A stretch of 9,585 nucleotides of DNA, taken from assembly GCA_036003365.1 (NCBI GenBank), contig DASYSL010000036.1:1-9585 (forward strand), in the 5' to 3' direction. The position numbers and the translations under genes are program-made. The notes beneath the pieces are model-generated. The model made no database searches. It was not told the origin of the DNA and was given only the letters and a program-made list of their open reading frames with translations. Below are positions 1 through 7,519 of this stretch, piece after piece (position 1 is the stretch's first letter; each line of letters starts with the position of its first letter). The DNA is from DASYSL01 sp036003365 (GTDB taxonomy: Bacteria; Eisenbacteria; RBG-16-71-46; DASYSL01).

Positions 1-1
1 A

Positions 2-208
2 TTCTTCTCCCTTCTCGCAGACACGACCGATCCTTACCCGCGTGGGCAGCGCTTCATCACTGACCCGAACTATGCCTGCGAAGCCCTTGGCAGCGGTCCA
101 GCAATCGTCAATCGCTTTGCCGATATGATCTTTGACATTGAGTTCTGCGAGCTGGCCACTCCCACGAAGAGGCCGACCTGGGGACTGCTGAAGGCAACAT
201 ATAGATGA
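2..208 (+). CDS. C-terminal end of an unrecognised protein (5' part outside window)
   Basis: An open frame enters from the left edge and ends at TGA 206-208, giving 68 visible residues with no start in view. It reads as a real protein: mixed composition, two cysteines, aromatic residues spread along the chain, and lower GC than the operon beside it. I do not recognise a domain. The last residues are TPTKRPTWGLLKATYR, a Thr/Pro linker followed by a Trp-Gly and a basic/aromatic end. That pattern is reminiscent of a conserved C-terminal tail on exported proteins in some uncultured phyla, but this is inference from composition. The gene converges on the minus-strand operon, and a hairpin starts 8 nt after its stop. 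It could also be a decayed gene end. Confidence is moderate that it is coding and nil for function. Confidence 0.5.
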   Translation, partial: FFSLLADTTDPYPRGQRFITDPNYACEALGSGPAIVNRFADMIFDIEFCELATPTKRPTWGLLKATYR

Positions 209-215
209 CGCACGG

Positions 216-247
216 AGCGCGAGCTTCACGCAACTGGAGCTCGCGCT
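216..247. terminator. Hairpin between convergent genes, possible bidirectional terminator
   Basis: AGCGCGAGCT (216-225) and AGCTCGCGCT (238-247) are perfect 10-bp inverted arms. Inner pairs (T226-G237 wobble, C227-G236, A228-T235) extend this to a 13-bp stem with a 6-nt loop. It lies 8 nt after the plus-strand stop and about 70 nt after the last minus-strand stop, where a shared terminator would be expected. Neither side has a U-tract, so it may instead protect RNA 3' ends or work with Rho. Confidence 0.5.
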
Positions 248-318
248 ACCTTGCTATACCCAGAGGGTTGAAGAGGACTGAATCTAGTGGCGCTTCAGGC
301 TGAGTCATAGGCGGCCGA

Positions 319-1626
319 TTATTCGAAGCGCAGCGCGTCCACCGGATCCATGGCCGCGGCGCGCACCGCCGGGTACATGCCGAAGAAGAGACCGACGCCG
401 AGCGAGAACACGAAGGCCACGATCACCGACCACAGGGGCGCGGCCGATGGCAAGGGCGTGAGCAGGTCGATGAGCTTGGCGATGGCGAGCCCGAGCATGA
501 TGCCAATGGCCCCGCCCGTCCCCGCCAGCGTCATGGCCTCGAAGAGGAACTGCCAGAGGATGGCGCCGCGCCGGGCGCCGATCGCCTTCCTGAGCCCGAT
601 CTCCTTGGTGCGCTCGGTCACCGAGATCAGCATCACGTTCATGACGCCGATGCCGCCCACCAGGAGCGCGATCGAGGCGATCAGGATCATGGCGAGATAG
701 AACGCGTTGGTGACCGAGTGATAGAGGTCGAGGATGGCGTCGTCGGTGAGCACGGCGAAGTTGTTGTCCTTGTTGGCGCGCAGGCCGCGCCGCTGGCGCA
801 GCACGTCGGTGATCTGGTCGATGGCCTCGTCGACGCGCTCGGGGCTCACCGCCGAGGCGTTCAGGATGACCTCGCCGCGCTTCAAGAACGTGGTGAGCCC
901 GGTCGGGTACTCCTTGGTGAGGGTGGTGAACGGGACCATCACCGTCTCGTCGAGATTGAAGTTGAGGAAGCGTCCCTTGGGCTCGAGCACGCCCACCACC
1001 ATGAAACCCACGCGCCCCACGTGGATCATCTGGCCGATGGGATCCTGGCGGTCGAAGAGCGTCTTGTAGGTGTCGGCGCCGATCACGCACACCAGACTGC
1101 GCCGGCGCACTTCCTCGTTGGTGAAGAAGCGGCCCTGCGAGACCTCGAAGCTGTTGGTCTCCTGGTAGCTGTCGTCGGTCCCGATGATGAAGGTCGGGCG
1201 CGTCGTCTTCTTCCTCGCTTTCACGGGCTGGAGCTCGTCGAGCAGCGTGAGCGCCGACACGGCGCGCACCGCGGGCGCGCGGGCGAGAATCGCTTCCTTG
1301 TCCTCCATCGTGAAGGCCGGACGCTGGCGCAGGCTGTCGGGGAACTCGCCGAAGAAGATCTGCGGCTTCCACTTGCGAATGTAGATGGTGTTGGTGCCGA
1401 AGGACTGGATCTGGCGCGCCATCGAGGTGTTGAGCCCCTGGATGAGGGACACCATGCCGATGACCGTGGTGACGCCGATGATGACGCCGAGGATGGTGAG
1501 GCCCGAGCGCATCTTGTTGGCGCGGAGCGCCGTGAACGACATGCGCAGCACCTCGAGCCACAAGCCCGAGCGGTGCGTGACGTAGCCTTTGACGCGAGCG
1601 ACGCGGGAAGGATCAGATGTGGTCAC
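319..1626 (-). CDS. MacB/FtsX-type ABC transporter permease (second of two)
   Basis: This is an inner-membrane permease of the MacB/LolC/FtsX type (435 aa), which moves substrate or transmits force to the periplasm rather than forming a classical channel. An N-terminal membrane helix lies at about residues 42-63. The periplasmic MacB-PCD-like domain spans about 64-300, and three C-terminal helices lie at about 308-337, 358-385 and 398-417. The conserved cytoplasmic motif ERTKEIGLRKAIGARR is at 338-353, and the protein ends in the family signature DPVDALRFE. The start is GTG at 1624-1626, 6 nt past the stop of the upstream permease. No clear Shine-Dalgarno is visible, so translation is probably coupled. 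The roughly 22-residue N-terminal extension before the family core could mean a later start (ATG at residue 29). It is the last gene of the operon and a paralogue of its neighbour. The substrate is unknown. Confidence 0.9.
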   Translation of the reverse strand: MTTSDPSRVARVKGYVTHRSGLWLEVLRMSFTALRANKMRSGLTILGVIIGVTTVIGMVSLIQGLNTSMARQIQSFGTNTIYIRKWKPQIFFGEFPDSLRQRPAFTMEDKEAILARAPAVRAVSALTLLDELQPVKARKKTTRPTFIIGTDDSYQETNSFEVSQGRFFTNEEVRRRSLVCVIGADTYKTLFDRQDPIGQMIHVGRVGFMVVGVLEPKGRFLNFNLDETVMVPFTTLTKEYPTGLTTFLKRGEVILNASAVSPERVDEAIDQITDVLRQRRGLRANKDNNFAVLTDDAILDLYHSVTNAFYLAMILIASIALLVGGIGVMNVMLISVTERTKEIGLRKAIGARRGAILWQFLFEAMTLAGTGGAIGIMLGLAIAKLIDLLTPLPSAAPLWSVIVAFVFSLGVGLFFGMYPAVRAAAMDPVDALRFE

Positions 1627-1632
1627 GCGAGG

Positions 1633-2856
1633 TTACTCGTAGCGCAGGGCGTCGACCGGATCGAGTCCGGCGGCGCGCGCGGCAGGATAGACGCCGAAGA
1701 AGATGCCCACGAGAGCCGACATGGCGACGCCGAGTCCCACGGCCACGCCGCTCACCGCGGCGGGCAAGGGTGAAACGACCCCCACGATGAGGGCGATCGA
1801 GCTGCCGAGAGCGACCCCCAGCGCCCCGCCCACCAAAGAGAGCACCACTGCCTCGACCAGGAACTGGAGCAGGATGTCGCCGCGCCGGGCCCCGAGCGCC
1901 TTGCGGATGCCGATCTCGCGCGTGCGCTCGGTGACCGAGACCAGCATGGTGTTCATGATCACGATGCCGCCCACGAGGAGCGAGATCGCGGCCACGCCGA
2001 TCACCACGATGAAGGCCGTGGCCGTGAAGTTGCGCCACAGGCTGAGGAAGGCTTCGGGCGTGGTGATGCCGAAGTTGTCGGGCTCGCCCGGGCGGTTGTG
2101 GCGCACGCCGCGCATCACCGCGCGCGCCTCGTCCTGGACCTGCTGGAAGCGGCCCGCGTCCACGCTCTTGACGCCGATCGTGACCGAGGGTGTTTGGGGC
2201 ACGAGCTTGAGCATGGCGCCGAAGGGCACCTGCACGTAACGGTCCTGACTCTCGCCGAAGAAGCTTCCCTTCTTCTTGGCGACGCCCACGACCAGGAAGC
2301 GGCGATTGCCGATCTGCAGATCGTGGCCGACCGGATCGAGCCCAGCGTACAGTTCCTCAGCCACCTCGGAGCCGATGACGGCGACCGAGCGGCGGCGCTG
2401 CACGTCGAGATCGGCGAGCGGGCGGCCGTTTTCGATCTCCTGGTCGTCGACCTGCTGGAAGTTGCCGGAGACACCCTTCACATCGATGCGCTGCATCTTG
2501 TGCTCGAGATAACGGATCTGCGAGTTGGTCGAAGCTTCGGCTTTGACATAGGCCTTGTTGCCGAGCGCGCTGGCGAGCGCGTCGGCATCACCGAGCGTGA
2601 GATCGGGGCGCTTGAGCGCCTCGCGGATCTTGTCGTTGTCCATCTCGAAGCCGATCTTGTCGATCCAGAACACGTTCGAGCCCTGCGCGAGCAGCTTGCC
2701 CGAGACGTACTGATTCATGCCCTGGACCAGCGAGATGACGGCGATCACCGCGGTCACGCCGATGATGGTGCCGAGAAGGGTGAGCAGCGAGCGCAGCTTG
2801 TTGGCGCGCAGCGCCTGAAAGGCGATGCCGGTGCTCTCCTTGAAATCGATGGCCAT
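1633..2856 (-). CDS. MacB/FtsX-type ABC transporter permease (first of two)
   Basis: This 407-aa inner-membrane permease has the same architecture as its downstream neighbour. One N-terminal helix lies at about 22-45, the periplasmic domain at about 46-275, and three helices at about 280-306, 330-360 and 366-390. The motif ERTREIGIRKALGARR (310-325) marks the coupling region that contacts the ATPase in this family, and the end DPVDALRYE is typical. It starts at ATG 2854-2856, 5 nt after the ATPase stop. The two permeases share the LRANK-(M/L)-RS entry to helix 1 and the PF-ending strand of the periplasmic domain, but differ across most of that domain. A heterodimer is therefore likelier than two separate homodimers; this is inference. 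It lacks the fused ATPase domain of Escherichia coli MacB, which is supplied by the preceding gene. Confidence 0.9.
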   Translation of the reverse strand: MAIDFKESTGIAFQALRANKLRSLLTLLGTIIGVTAVIAVISLVQGMNQYVSGKLLAQGSNVFWIDKIGFEMDNDKIREALKRPDLTLGDADALASALGNKAYVKAEASTNSQIRYLEHKMQRIDVKGVSGNFQQVDDQEIENGRPLADLDVQRRRSVAVIGSEVAEELYAGLDPVGHDLQIGNRRFLVVGVAKKKGSFFGESQDRYVQVPFGAMLKLVPQTPSVTIGVKSVDAGRFQQVQDEARAVMRGVRHNRPGEPDNFGITTPEAFLSLWRNFTATAFIVVIGVAAISLLVGGIVIMNTMLVSVTERTREIGIRKALGARRGDILLQFLVEAVVLSLVGGALGVALGSSIALIVGVVSPLPAAVSGVAVGLGVAMSALVGIFFGVYPAARAAGLDPVDALRYE

Positions 2857-2861
2857 GTGGG

Positions 2862-3578
<717 letters not shown>

Positions 3579-3586
3579 GCGCGAGC

Positions 3587-4867
3587 CTAGCCGCGCCGCG
3601 TCCCGCGCGCGCCAGCCTTCTCGATGTTCACCCGCTGGCCCGGCTTGAGATCGCGCAGCACCTGATACGGGCCGGTGATCACGGTCTCGCCCGGCTTGAG
3701 ATCGCCCGTCACCTCGATGTCGGTCTCGCTCGCGATGCCGGTCGTCACCTCGCGGAACTCGGTCTTGCCGTTGACCAGGACGAACACGCCGGTCTTGTCC
3801 TTGACCTTGCCCTTGTGCGCGGGGTCGGTGGCCGCGGCGGGCGCTTCCGCCTTGTCGCTCTTGCGGGGCTTCCTGAAGTCGATCTTCTTCAAGTCCTCGG
3901 GCGAGCGCGTGACCACGGCCTGGATGGGCACGGCCAGCACGCTGTCCTTGGCCGCGGTCTCGATGGCCACGTCGGCCGTCATGCCCGGGCGCATGCGCGG
4001 CACGCGGTTGTCGAACAGCACCTTGACCTCGAAATCGGTCTCGCCCGACGAGCTCGTGTTGCCGGTGTTGGCCGAGTGCGCGATCTCGAGCACATGAGCC
4101 GGGAACGTGGAATCGGGGAAGGCGTCCACGGTGATGGTGGCCTTCTGCCCGACCTTGAGGTCGATGACGTCGGTCTCGTCGACGTCGGCCTTGGCCAGCA
4201 TGCGGTTCATGTCGCCGACCGAGAGGATGCGCGTGCCGGGATTATTCATGGTCCCGGTGATCACGATCTCCCCCTGCTCGACGTTGAGGCCGGTCACCGT
4301 GCCGTCGATCGGCGACTTGAACACGGTCTTGCCATAGCGGTCGCGCGAAGCGTTGAGCGCCGCCTTGGTGCGCGACACTTCCTGAGTGGCCGCCTGATAC
4401 TCGGAGAGCGCGGTCTGATACTCCTGGTCGGCGGCTTCCATCTCACCCGCAGAGAGGAGCTTTTGATCGTAGAGAGCCTGGAGACGCTTGTGCTTGGGCT
4501 GCTGCGTGTCCCACGTCACCTTGGCCGAGCGCAGGCGCGCCTGGGCCGAGGACAACATGGCCTCGGCCTGGCTCACGTCCTCGACGTAACCCGCCGGATC
4601 CAGCTCGAGCAGCAGCTGACCGCGCTTCACGTCCTGGCCCTCGGCGACCGCCAGGCGCGTGATCTTCCCCGGCACCTCAGCGCTGATGTTCACGATGGTC
4701 TTGGGCTCGAGCGTGGCCGGTGCCTTCACCAGCGCGACCAGATTGTGCCGGGACGCCTGCGTCACCTGCACGCTCTTGCCGGGCTTGGGACGCATGATCC
4801 CGGCGACGACGAAGAGGACGACCAGCACCCCCCCGCCGATGAACCACCACTTCTTTCCGATTTTCAC
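3587..4867 (-). CDS. HlyD/MacA-type periplasmic adaptor (membrane fusion protein)
   Basis: This 426-aa adaptor bridges the inner-membrane ABC permeases and the outer-membrane channel. A single N-terminal anchor helix (about 8-25) is followed by the first lipoyl half (about 60-92, AEVPGKITRLAVAEGQDV). An alpha-helical hairpin spans about 95-180, the second lipoyl half about 182-218 (SPIDGTVTGLNVEQGE), a beta-barrel about 220-305, and a membrane-proximal domain follows to the end. At the hairpin tip Arg128, Leu132 and Ser139 fit the R-x3-L-x6-S tip motif described for MacA/AcrA-type adaptors that contact TolC. The start is GTG at 4865-4867, preceded by GAGAGG at 4872-4877 with a 4-nt spacer. 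An unusual Lys/Pro/Ala-rich stretch at about 321-358 interrupts the membrane-proximal part. It sits 13 nt after the TolC-like gene and 8 nt before the ATPase gene. Confidence 0.92.
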   Translation of the reverse strand: MKIGKKWWFIGGGVLVVLFVVAGIMRPKPGKSVQVTQASRHNLVALVKAPATLEPKTIVNISAEVPGKITRLAVAEGQDVKRGQLLLELDPAGYVEDVSQAEAMLSSAQARLRSAKVTWDTQQPKHKRLQALYDQKLLSAGEMEAADQEYQTALSEYQAATQEVSRTKAALNASRDRYGKTVFKSPIDGTVTGLNVEQGEIVITGTMNNPGTRILSVGDMNRMLAKADVDETDVIDLKVGQKATITVDAFPDSTFPAHVLEIAHSANTGNTSSSGETDFEVKVLFDNRVPRMRPGMTADVAIETAAKDSVLAVPIQAVVTRSPEDLKKIDFRKPRKSDKAEAPAAATDPAHKGKVKDKTGVFVLVNGKTEFREVTTGIASETDIEVTGDLKPGETVITGPYQVLRDLKPGQRVNIEKAGARGTRRG

Positions 4868-4880
4868 GAGGCCTCTCGGT

Positions 4881-6236
4881 CTAGAATTTCTCGCCGCGCG
4901 CCCGGCGCAGCTGCATCTGCGCCACGTAGGCGTCGGCCAGCGCGGAAATGTAATCGCTGCGCGCCCGGGTCAGCGCGACCTGCGCGTCGATGAGGTCGAG
5001 CACCGTGGCCGACCCGACGTTGTACTTCTCCTGCGACAGCTTCAGATCTTCTTCGGCCGAGGCGAGGCCGTCGCGCGTGACGTGGATGCGCTCGGCCGCC
5101 TGATAGGCCGACTGCAAGGACGTGTTGACGTCGACCGCGATCACGAGCTCTTGCGTGCGCAGATTGTATTCCGCCTGCAGCTCGCGCGCCTTGGCCTCGT
5201 TGATCTGGCCCTTGGTGAAGCGGCCGTCGAAAATCGGGAAGTTCAAACTGAGTCCAAGCCTGCGAACCGAGTTGGCGTCCATCTCTTCGAGGCGCTGGGG
5301 GAAACGCAGGTTTTGGCTGTAGCTATACGACCACGAGCCATCGACCGTCGGATAGCGACGGCCCTGAGCACCGCCGAGCGAGGCGCGCGCGCTCGCGAGA
5401 TCGGCACGCGCGGCGATGAGCTCGGGACGGTTGGCGAAAGCATCCTTCCACACCGTCGCCGAGTCGACATTGACCGTGCTCTCGGTGAGCGTGGTGTCGA
5501 TCTCGAGGCGGTTCCCCGGATCGAGACCGAGGAAGCTGACGAGCCGCGCACGCTCGACCTCGACCGCGGTGCGCGCGTTGATCTCGTCGAGCTGCGATTG
5601 CGACACGTTCACCTGCTGCTTGAGCACGTCGCCTTTTGCGACCGAGCCGAGCTCGAAGAGCGCGTTCGTGCGCTTGAGCTGATCCTGGGCGAGCTGCAGG
5701 GCCTGGCGCGCCACGGTGGTGAGCTTCATCGCCTTGAGCACGGTGTAGAACTGCGTGTAGGCCTGGAGCGCGACGGTGGCTCGCGTCGCCGAGGTGTTGC
5801 CCGCGGCCGCTTCCAGGTTGGCCTTGGCGGACCGGATTCCGGCCCAGCCCGAGAAGTCCACGAAGGACTGACTGAGCGTGAGGTTACCGTTCCAGCTCTC
5901 GATGTTGCCGCGGATGACCTGTCCGGTATTGATGTCGATGCGCGTCGCTTCCGGAAGGTAGTTGTGCGTGTAGTTCTGGCCAAGGGTCAAGCTGGGCAGG
6001 ACGGCCGAGCGCGCGGAGGTGAGCGCGCCCCCCGCCACCTTGATGTCCTGCTCGGCGCTCTGGACGGTGGGGTTCTTTTGCAGCGCCATCTGCACCACCT
6101 GATCGGCGGTGACGGGCGTCTGCGCGGCGGCCGGCAGCACCCCCGCGGCGAGCAGGCAGGACGCGGCCACGACCGCCCACCGGTTCTGCCTCACGAACAT
6201 CCTCCCCATGGTCAACGGTCGAAACCACAGCGACAT
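4881..6236 (-). CDS. TolC-family outer-membrane efflux channel
   Basis: This 451-aa protein is the outer-membrane exit duct of the pump. The N-terminus has a signal peptide with a long n-region, a hydrophobic core at about 20-35 (WAVVAASCLLAAGVL) and a likely cleavage after AAA (38). The body shows the two repeated halves of the OEP family, with long coiled helices rich in Ala, Gln, Arg and Glu. Signatures include NRPELIAARADLASA (269-283), FPIFDGRFTKGQINEA (333-348) and the second-half EKYNVGSATVLDLIDAQ (403-419). I chose ATG 6234-6236 because AAGGAG lies 6 nt upstream and it gives a normal signal peptide. The frame stays open much further upstream, and an in-frame GTG at 6270-6272 with its own AAGGAG is a real alternative (463 aa). 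It precedes the adaptor gene by 13 nt. Confidence 0.92.
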   Translation of the reverse strand: MSLWFRPLTMGRMFVRQNRWAVVAASCLLAAGVLPAAAQTPVTADQVVQMALQKNPTVQSAEQDIKVAGGALTSARSAVLPSLTLGQNYTHNYLPEATRIDINTGQVIRGNIESWNGNLTLSQSFVDFSGWAGIRSAKANLEAAAGNTSATRATVALQAYTQFYTVLKAMKLTTVARQALQLAQDQLKRTNALFELGSVAKGDVLKQQVNVSQSQLDEINARTAVEVERARLVSFLGLDPGNRLEIDTTLTESTVNVDSATVWKDAFANRPELIAARADLASARASLGGAQGRRYPTVDGSWSYSYSQNLRFPQRLEEMDANSVRRLGLSLNFPIFDGRFTKGQINEAKARELQAEYNLRTQELVIAVDVNTSLQSAYQAAERIHVTRDGLASAEEDLKLSQEKYNVGSATVLDLIDAQVALTRARSDYISALADAYVAQMQLRRARGEKF

Positions 6237-6242
6237 GCCGCA

Positions 6243-6248
6243 CTCCTT
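6243..6248 (-). promoter_or_regulatory. Shine-Dalgarno AAGGAG setting the TolC-like start
   Basis: Minus-strand AAGGAG with a 6-nt spacer to ATG 6234-6236. It decides the start within a frame that is open to 7280. Confidence 0.75.
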
Positions 6249-6268
6249 GGTGACGGTGGACTGCCCGG

Positions 6269-6280
6269 GCACGATCGTGC
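6269..6280. promoter_or_regulatory. Perfect 12-bp palindrome ahead of the TolC-like gene
   Basis: GCACGATCGTGC is a perfect dyad in the 77-nt gap between the Yip1-like and TolC-like genes. It could be an operator half-site pair or a small hairpin. On the minus strand it contains an in-frame GTG (6270-6272), and the AAGGAG at 6280-6285 lies directly against it, so folding could influence which start is used. A chance palindrome is possible in GC-rich DNA. Confidence 0.3.
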
Positions 6281-6285
6281 TCCTT
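6280..6285 (-). promoter_or_regulatory. Second Shine-Dalgarno AAGGAG, alternative upstream GTG start
   Basis: AAGGAG with a 7-nt spacer to GTG 6270-6272, which is in frame with the TolC-like gene. Use of this start would add 12 residues before the signal peptide. Confidence 0.4.
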
Positions 6286-6313
6286 ACGGACGCGGCCCCG
6301 ACTAGGTTGCTCG

Positions 6314-7057
6314 CTAACCGCGCTGGAACACGGCTCCCAGCAAGGAAAAGAGGATGGCGCAGCCCAGGAACGCGGCGATGATCGCGCCCGCCACCTGCTT
6401 GGTCGGCAGCCGGGAGACCACGGACATCCCTAAGATGCACAAGGCGAGCGACCAGAGATTGAAAAGGTCGAAGTACGAGAGAAACATGGCCAGCGCCTTG
6501 GGCCCGAATCCGGTCGCCTCGGCAATCGGCATGAGCGCGCCCGGACCGATGCTGACGGATGGATCCCCGCGCGCGATGGCGAGCGGCACGACCACGATCG
6601 CCTTGGGAATGTGCACGAGCATGGCGTGCGAGGCCACCGCCAGCGCCTGCTTCACGGTCGCCTTGCCGCCCATGAGAAAGCTCGTGAGCGCGAACAGTCC
6701 GAGCCCGATCAGCACGACGAACACGAAGTTGAAGGCACCGGCCGCCACCGAGCCGCCGATGCGCGCCCCGGGGTTGGAGTAGAACTTCTCCATGATCTCG
6801 ATGCGCTCGGGCGGAGCGCCGCGGCTCTGCGCCTGCTCGAGCGCGTAGGGCGCGATGACCGAGTTCCACAGGATGAAGCCGATGATCATGGCCGCCACGC
6901 TCACCAGGACGGCGGCCCAGAACCATGAAGGCTTGTCGAGGAACTCCTCGAACACGGAGCGCGGCGAGGTGACCAGGGCGAGGGCGCGCGCCCCCAGAGA
7001 GCGGTGCGGACGCGTGGCGATAGGCGCGGCGGGCGGTGGCGACGCGATCGTGTCCAT
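6314..7057 (-). CDS. Yip1-family integral membrane protein
   Basis: This 247-aa inner-membrane protein looks like the bacterial Yip1-domain family, whose function is largely unknown. After a Pro/Ala-rich cytoplasmic start there is a short amphipathic segment (SPRSVFEEFLDKPSWFW, 31-47) typical of the family. About five membrane helices follow, near 45-68, 103-129, 139-161, 190-214 and 222-243. The stretch around 196-212 (DLFNLWSLALCILGMSV) is the most family-like part. It starts at ATG 7055-7057 with AAGAGGA just upstream (7061-7067). It is the first gene of the efflux operon, 77 nt ahead of the TolC-like gene, behind a promoter candidate and a hairpin-rich leader. Its position suggests an accessory role for the pump or the envelope, which is inference only. 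No catalytic motif is visible. Confidence 0.8.
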   Translation of the reverse strand: MDTIASPPPAAPIATRPHRSLGARALALVTSPRSVFEEFLDKPSWFWAAVLVSVAAMIIGFILWNSVIAPYALEQAQSRGAPPERIEIMEKFYSNPGARIGGSVAAGAFNFVFVVLIGLGLFALTSFLMGGKATVKQALAVASHAMLVHIPKAIVVVPLAIARGDPSVSIGPGALMPIAEATGFGPKALAMFLSYFDLFNLWSLALCILGMSVVSRLPTKQVAGAIIAAFLGCAILFSLLGAVFQRG

Positions 7058-7077
7058 GGGTCCTCTTCCCCGGGTCT

Positions 7078-7121
7078 TGCCAGATGGGCGGCGCTCGCCA
7101 TGGTGGTCGCGCCGCCTGGCA
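7078..7121 (-). other. Leader hairpin just upstream of the Yip1-like gene
   Basis: TGCCAG (7078-7083) pairs with CTGGCA (7116-7121), and GCGGCG (7088-7093) pairs with CGCCGC (7110-7115). This makes a 12-bp stem interrupted by a 4-nt bulge, with a 16-nt loop. On the minus-strand transcript the stem ends about 10 nt before the ribosome binding site, so it could modulate translation. I could not match it to a known riboswitch class. Confidence 0.4.
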
Positions 7122-7137
7122 CCCTCGTAATCGCGGA

Positions 7138-7174
7138 CGTTCCCCGGCCGGGCCCCGGCGTCGGGCCGGAAACG
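7138..7174 (-). other. Second leader hairpin
   Basis: The arms around 7138-7149 (CGTTCCCCGGCC) and 7164-7174 (GGCCGGAAACG) form an imperfect stem of about 10-11 bp around a GC-rich loop. It lies in the roughly 200-nt stretch between the promoter candidate and the Yip1-like start. No open frame in this stretch has its own ribosome binding site or a protein-like sequence. Confidence 0.35.
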
Positions 7175-7261
7175 TTCTCGAAGGAGTCGCGAAAGCGGAG
7201 CCGGAACGGGCGTTGCCGTTGCCGGATCGTGGTGGCGAGGGTACGGATCGAAGCTCGGCGA

Positions 7262-7290
7262 AGCCTAGTGACGCGCCCAAGCGGCGTCAA
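7262..7290 (-). promoter_or_regulatory. Sigma70-type promoter candidate for the efflux operon
   Basis: On the minus strand TTGACG (7285-7290) is followed by a 17-nt spacer and TAGGCT (7262-7267). The -35 box matches consensus at 5 of 6 positions and the -10 box at 3 of 6, with ideal spacing. Transcription would begin near 7254-7256 and leave a roughly 200-nt leader. It is the best candidate in the 462-bp gap and fits the operon layout, but the phylum's promoter rules are unknown. Confidence 0.4.
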
Positions 7291-7382
7291 GATAAGGCAG
7301 GGACCGGCCCTGGGCTTGATAGAAACCTGTCAAATGAGGGGGTTTGGCGGGTTTGGGCGACCCCCCGCCCCCTTCCGCATGA

Positions 7383-7510
7383 CTGCCCCCGGGGGCTGTG
7401 AGCATCCGCGGTGCTCCAGCTGCCCCCAGGGGCAGTCCTCTTCTCCGATCTCCAGCTGCCCCCGGGGGCTGTCCTCTCCAATCTCCTGCTTCAACTGCCC
7501 CCAGGGGCAG
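7383..7510 (-). repeat. Array of four GC-rich palindromes after the second tonB gene
   Basis: Four near-identical palindromic units begin at 7383, 7420, 7456 and 7495, a spacing of 37, 36 and 39 bp. Units 2 and 4 read CTGCCCCCAGGGGCAG; units 1 and 3 read CTGCCCCCGGGGGCTG. On the minus strand all share GCCCC-N-GGGGGCAG, and units 2 and 3 also share flanking AGGAC and AGCTGGAG. The first unit in transcript order starts 9 nt after the tonB-like stop, so the array forms a run of hairpins at the mRNA 3' end. There is no U-tract. It may be a tandem-hairpin terminator or RNA stabiliser, or a REP-like dispersed element. Unit-to-unit distances differ and are not all multiples of three, which argues against coding. 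Confidence 0.85.
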
Positions 7511-7519
7511 TCCTTCCCG

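Noticed and set aside
3815..4993. Plus-strand open frame of 392 codons antisense to the adaptor
   Set aside because: His/Arg/Leu/Gly-rich mirror of the adaptor gene without any recognisable domain.
4659..6305. Long plus-strand open frame of 548 codons across the TolC-like gene
   Set aside because: Arg/Leu/Val/Glu-biased shadow of the minus-strand gene in GC-rich DNA; no domain, and the minus frame has clear family motifs, a signal peptide and a ribosome binding site.
6237..7280. N-terminal extension of the TolC-like frame to 799 residues
   Set aside because: The extra part lies across the Yip1-like gene in another frame and is Arg/Pro-rich; the signal peptide and AAGGAG site fix the start near 6236.
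7305..7333. Second promoter with a perfect TTGACA at 7328-7333 on the minus strand
   Set aside because: At 16-18 nt downstream there is only GC-rich sequence with no -10-like hexamer.
7338..7372. G-quadruplex or terminator in the G/C-run segment
   Set aside because: Only three runs of three or more G on the plus strand, and several competing weak stems; not strong enough to call.
7287..7481. Small minus-strand frame with a repeated RTAPGGSW peptide
   Set aside because: The peptide repeat is only the translation of the DNA palindromes; unit spacing is 36-39 bp and not always in frame, and there is no ribosome binding site.
7383..7510. CRISPR array
   Set aside because: Units are short palindromes with related, partly conserved spacers of about 20-23 bp, and no cas genes are nearby.
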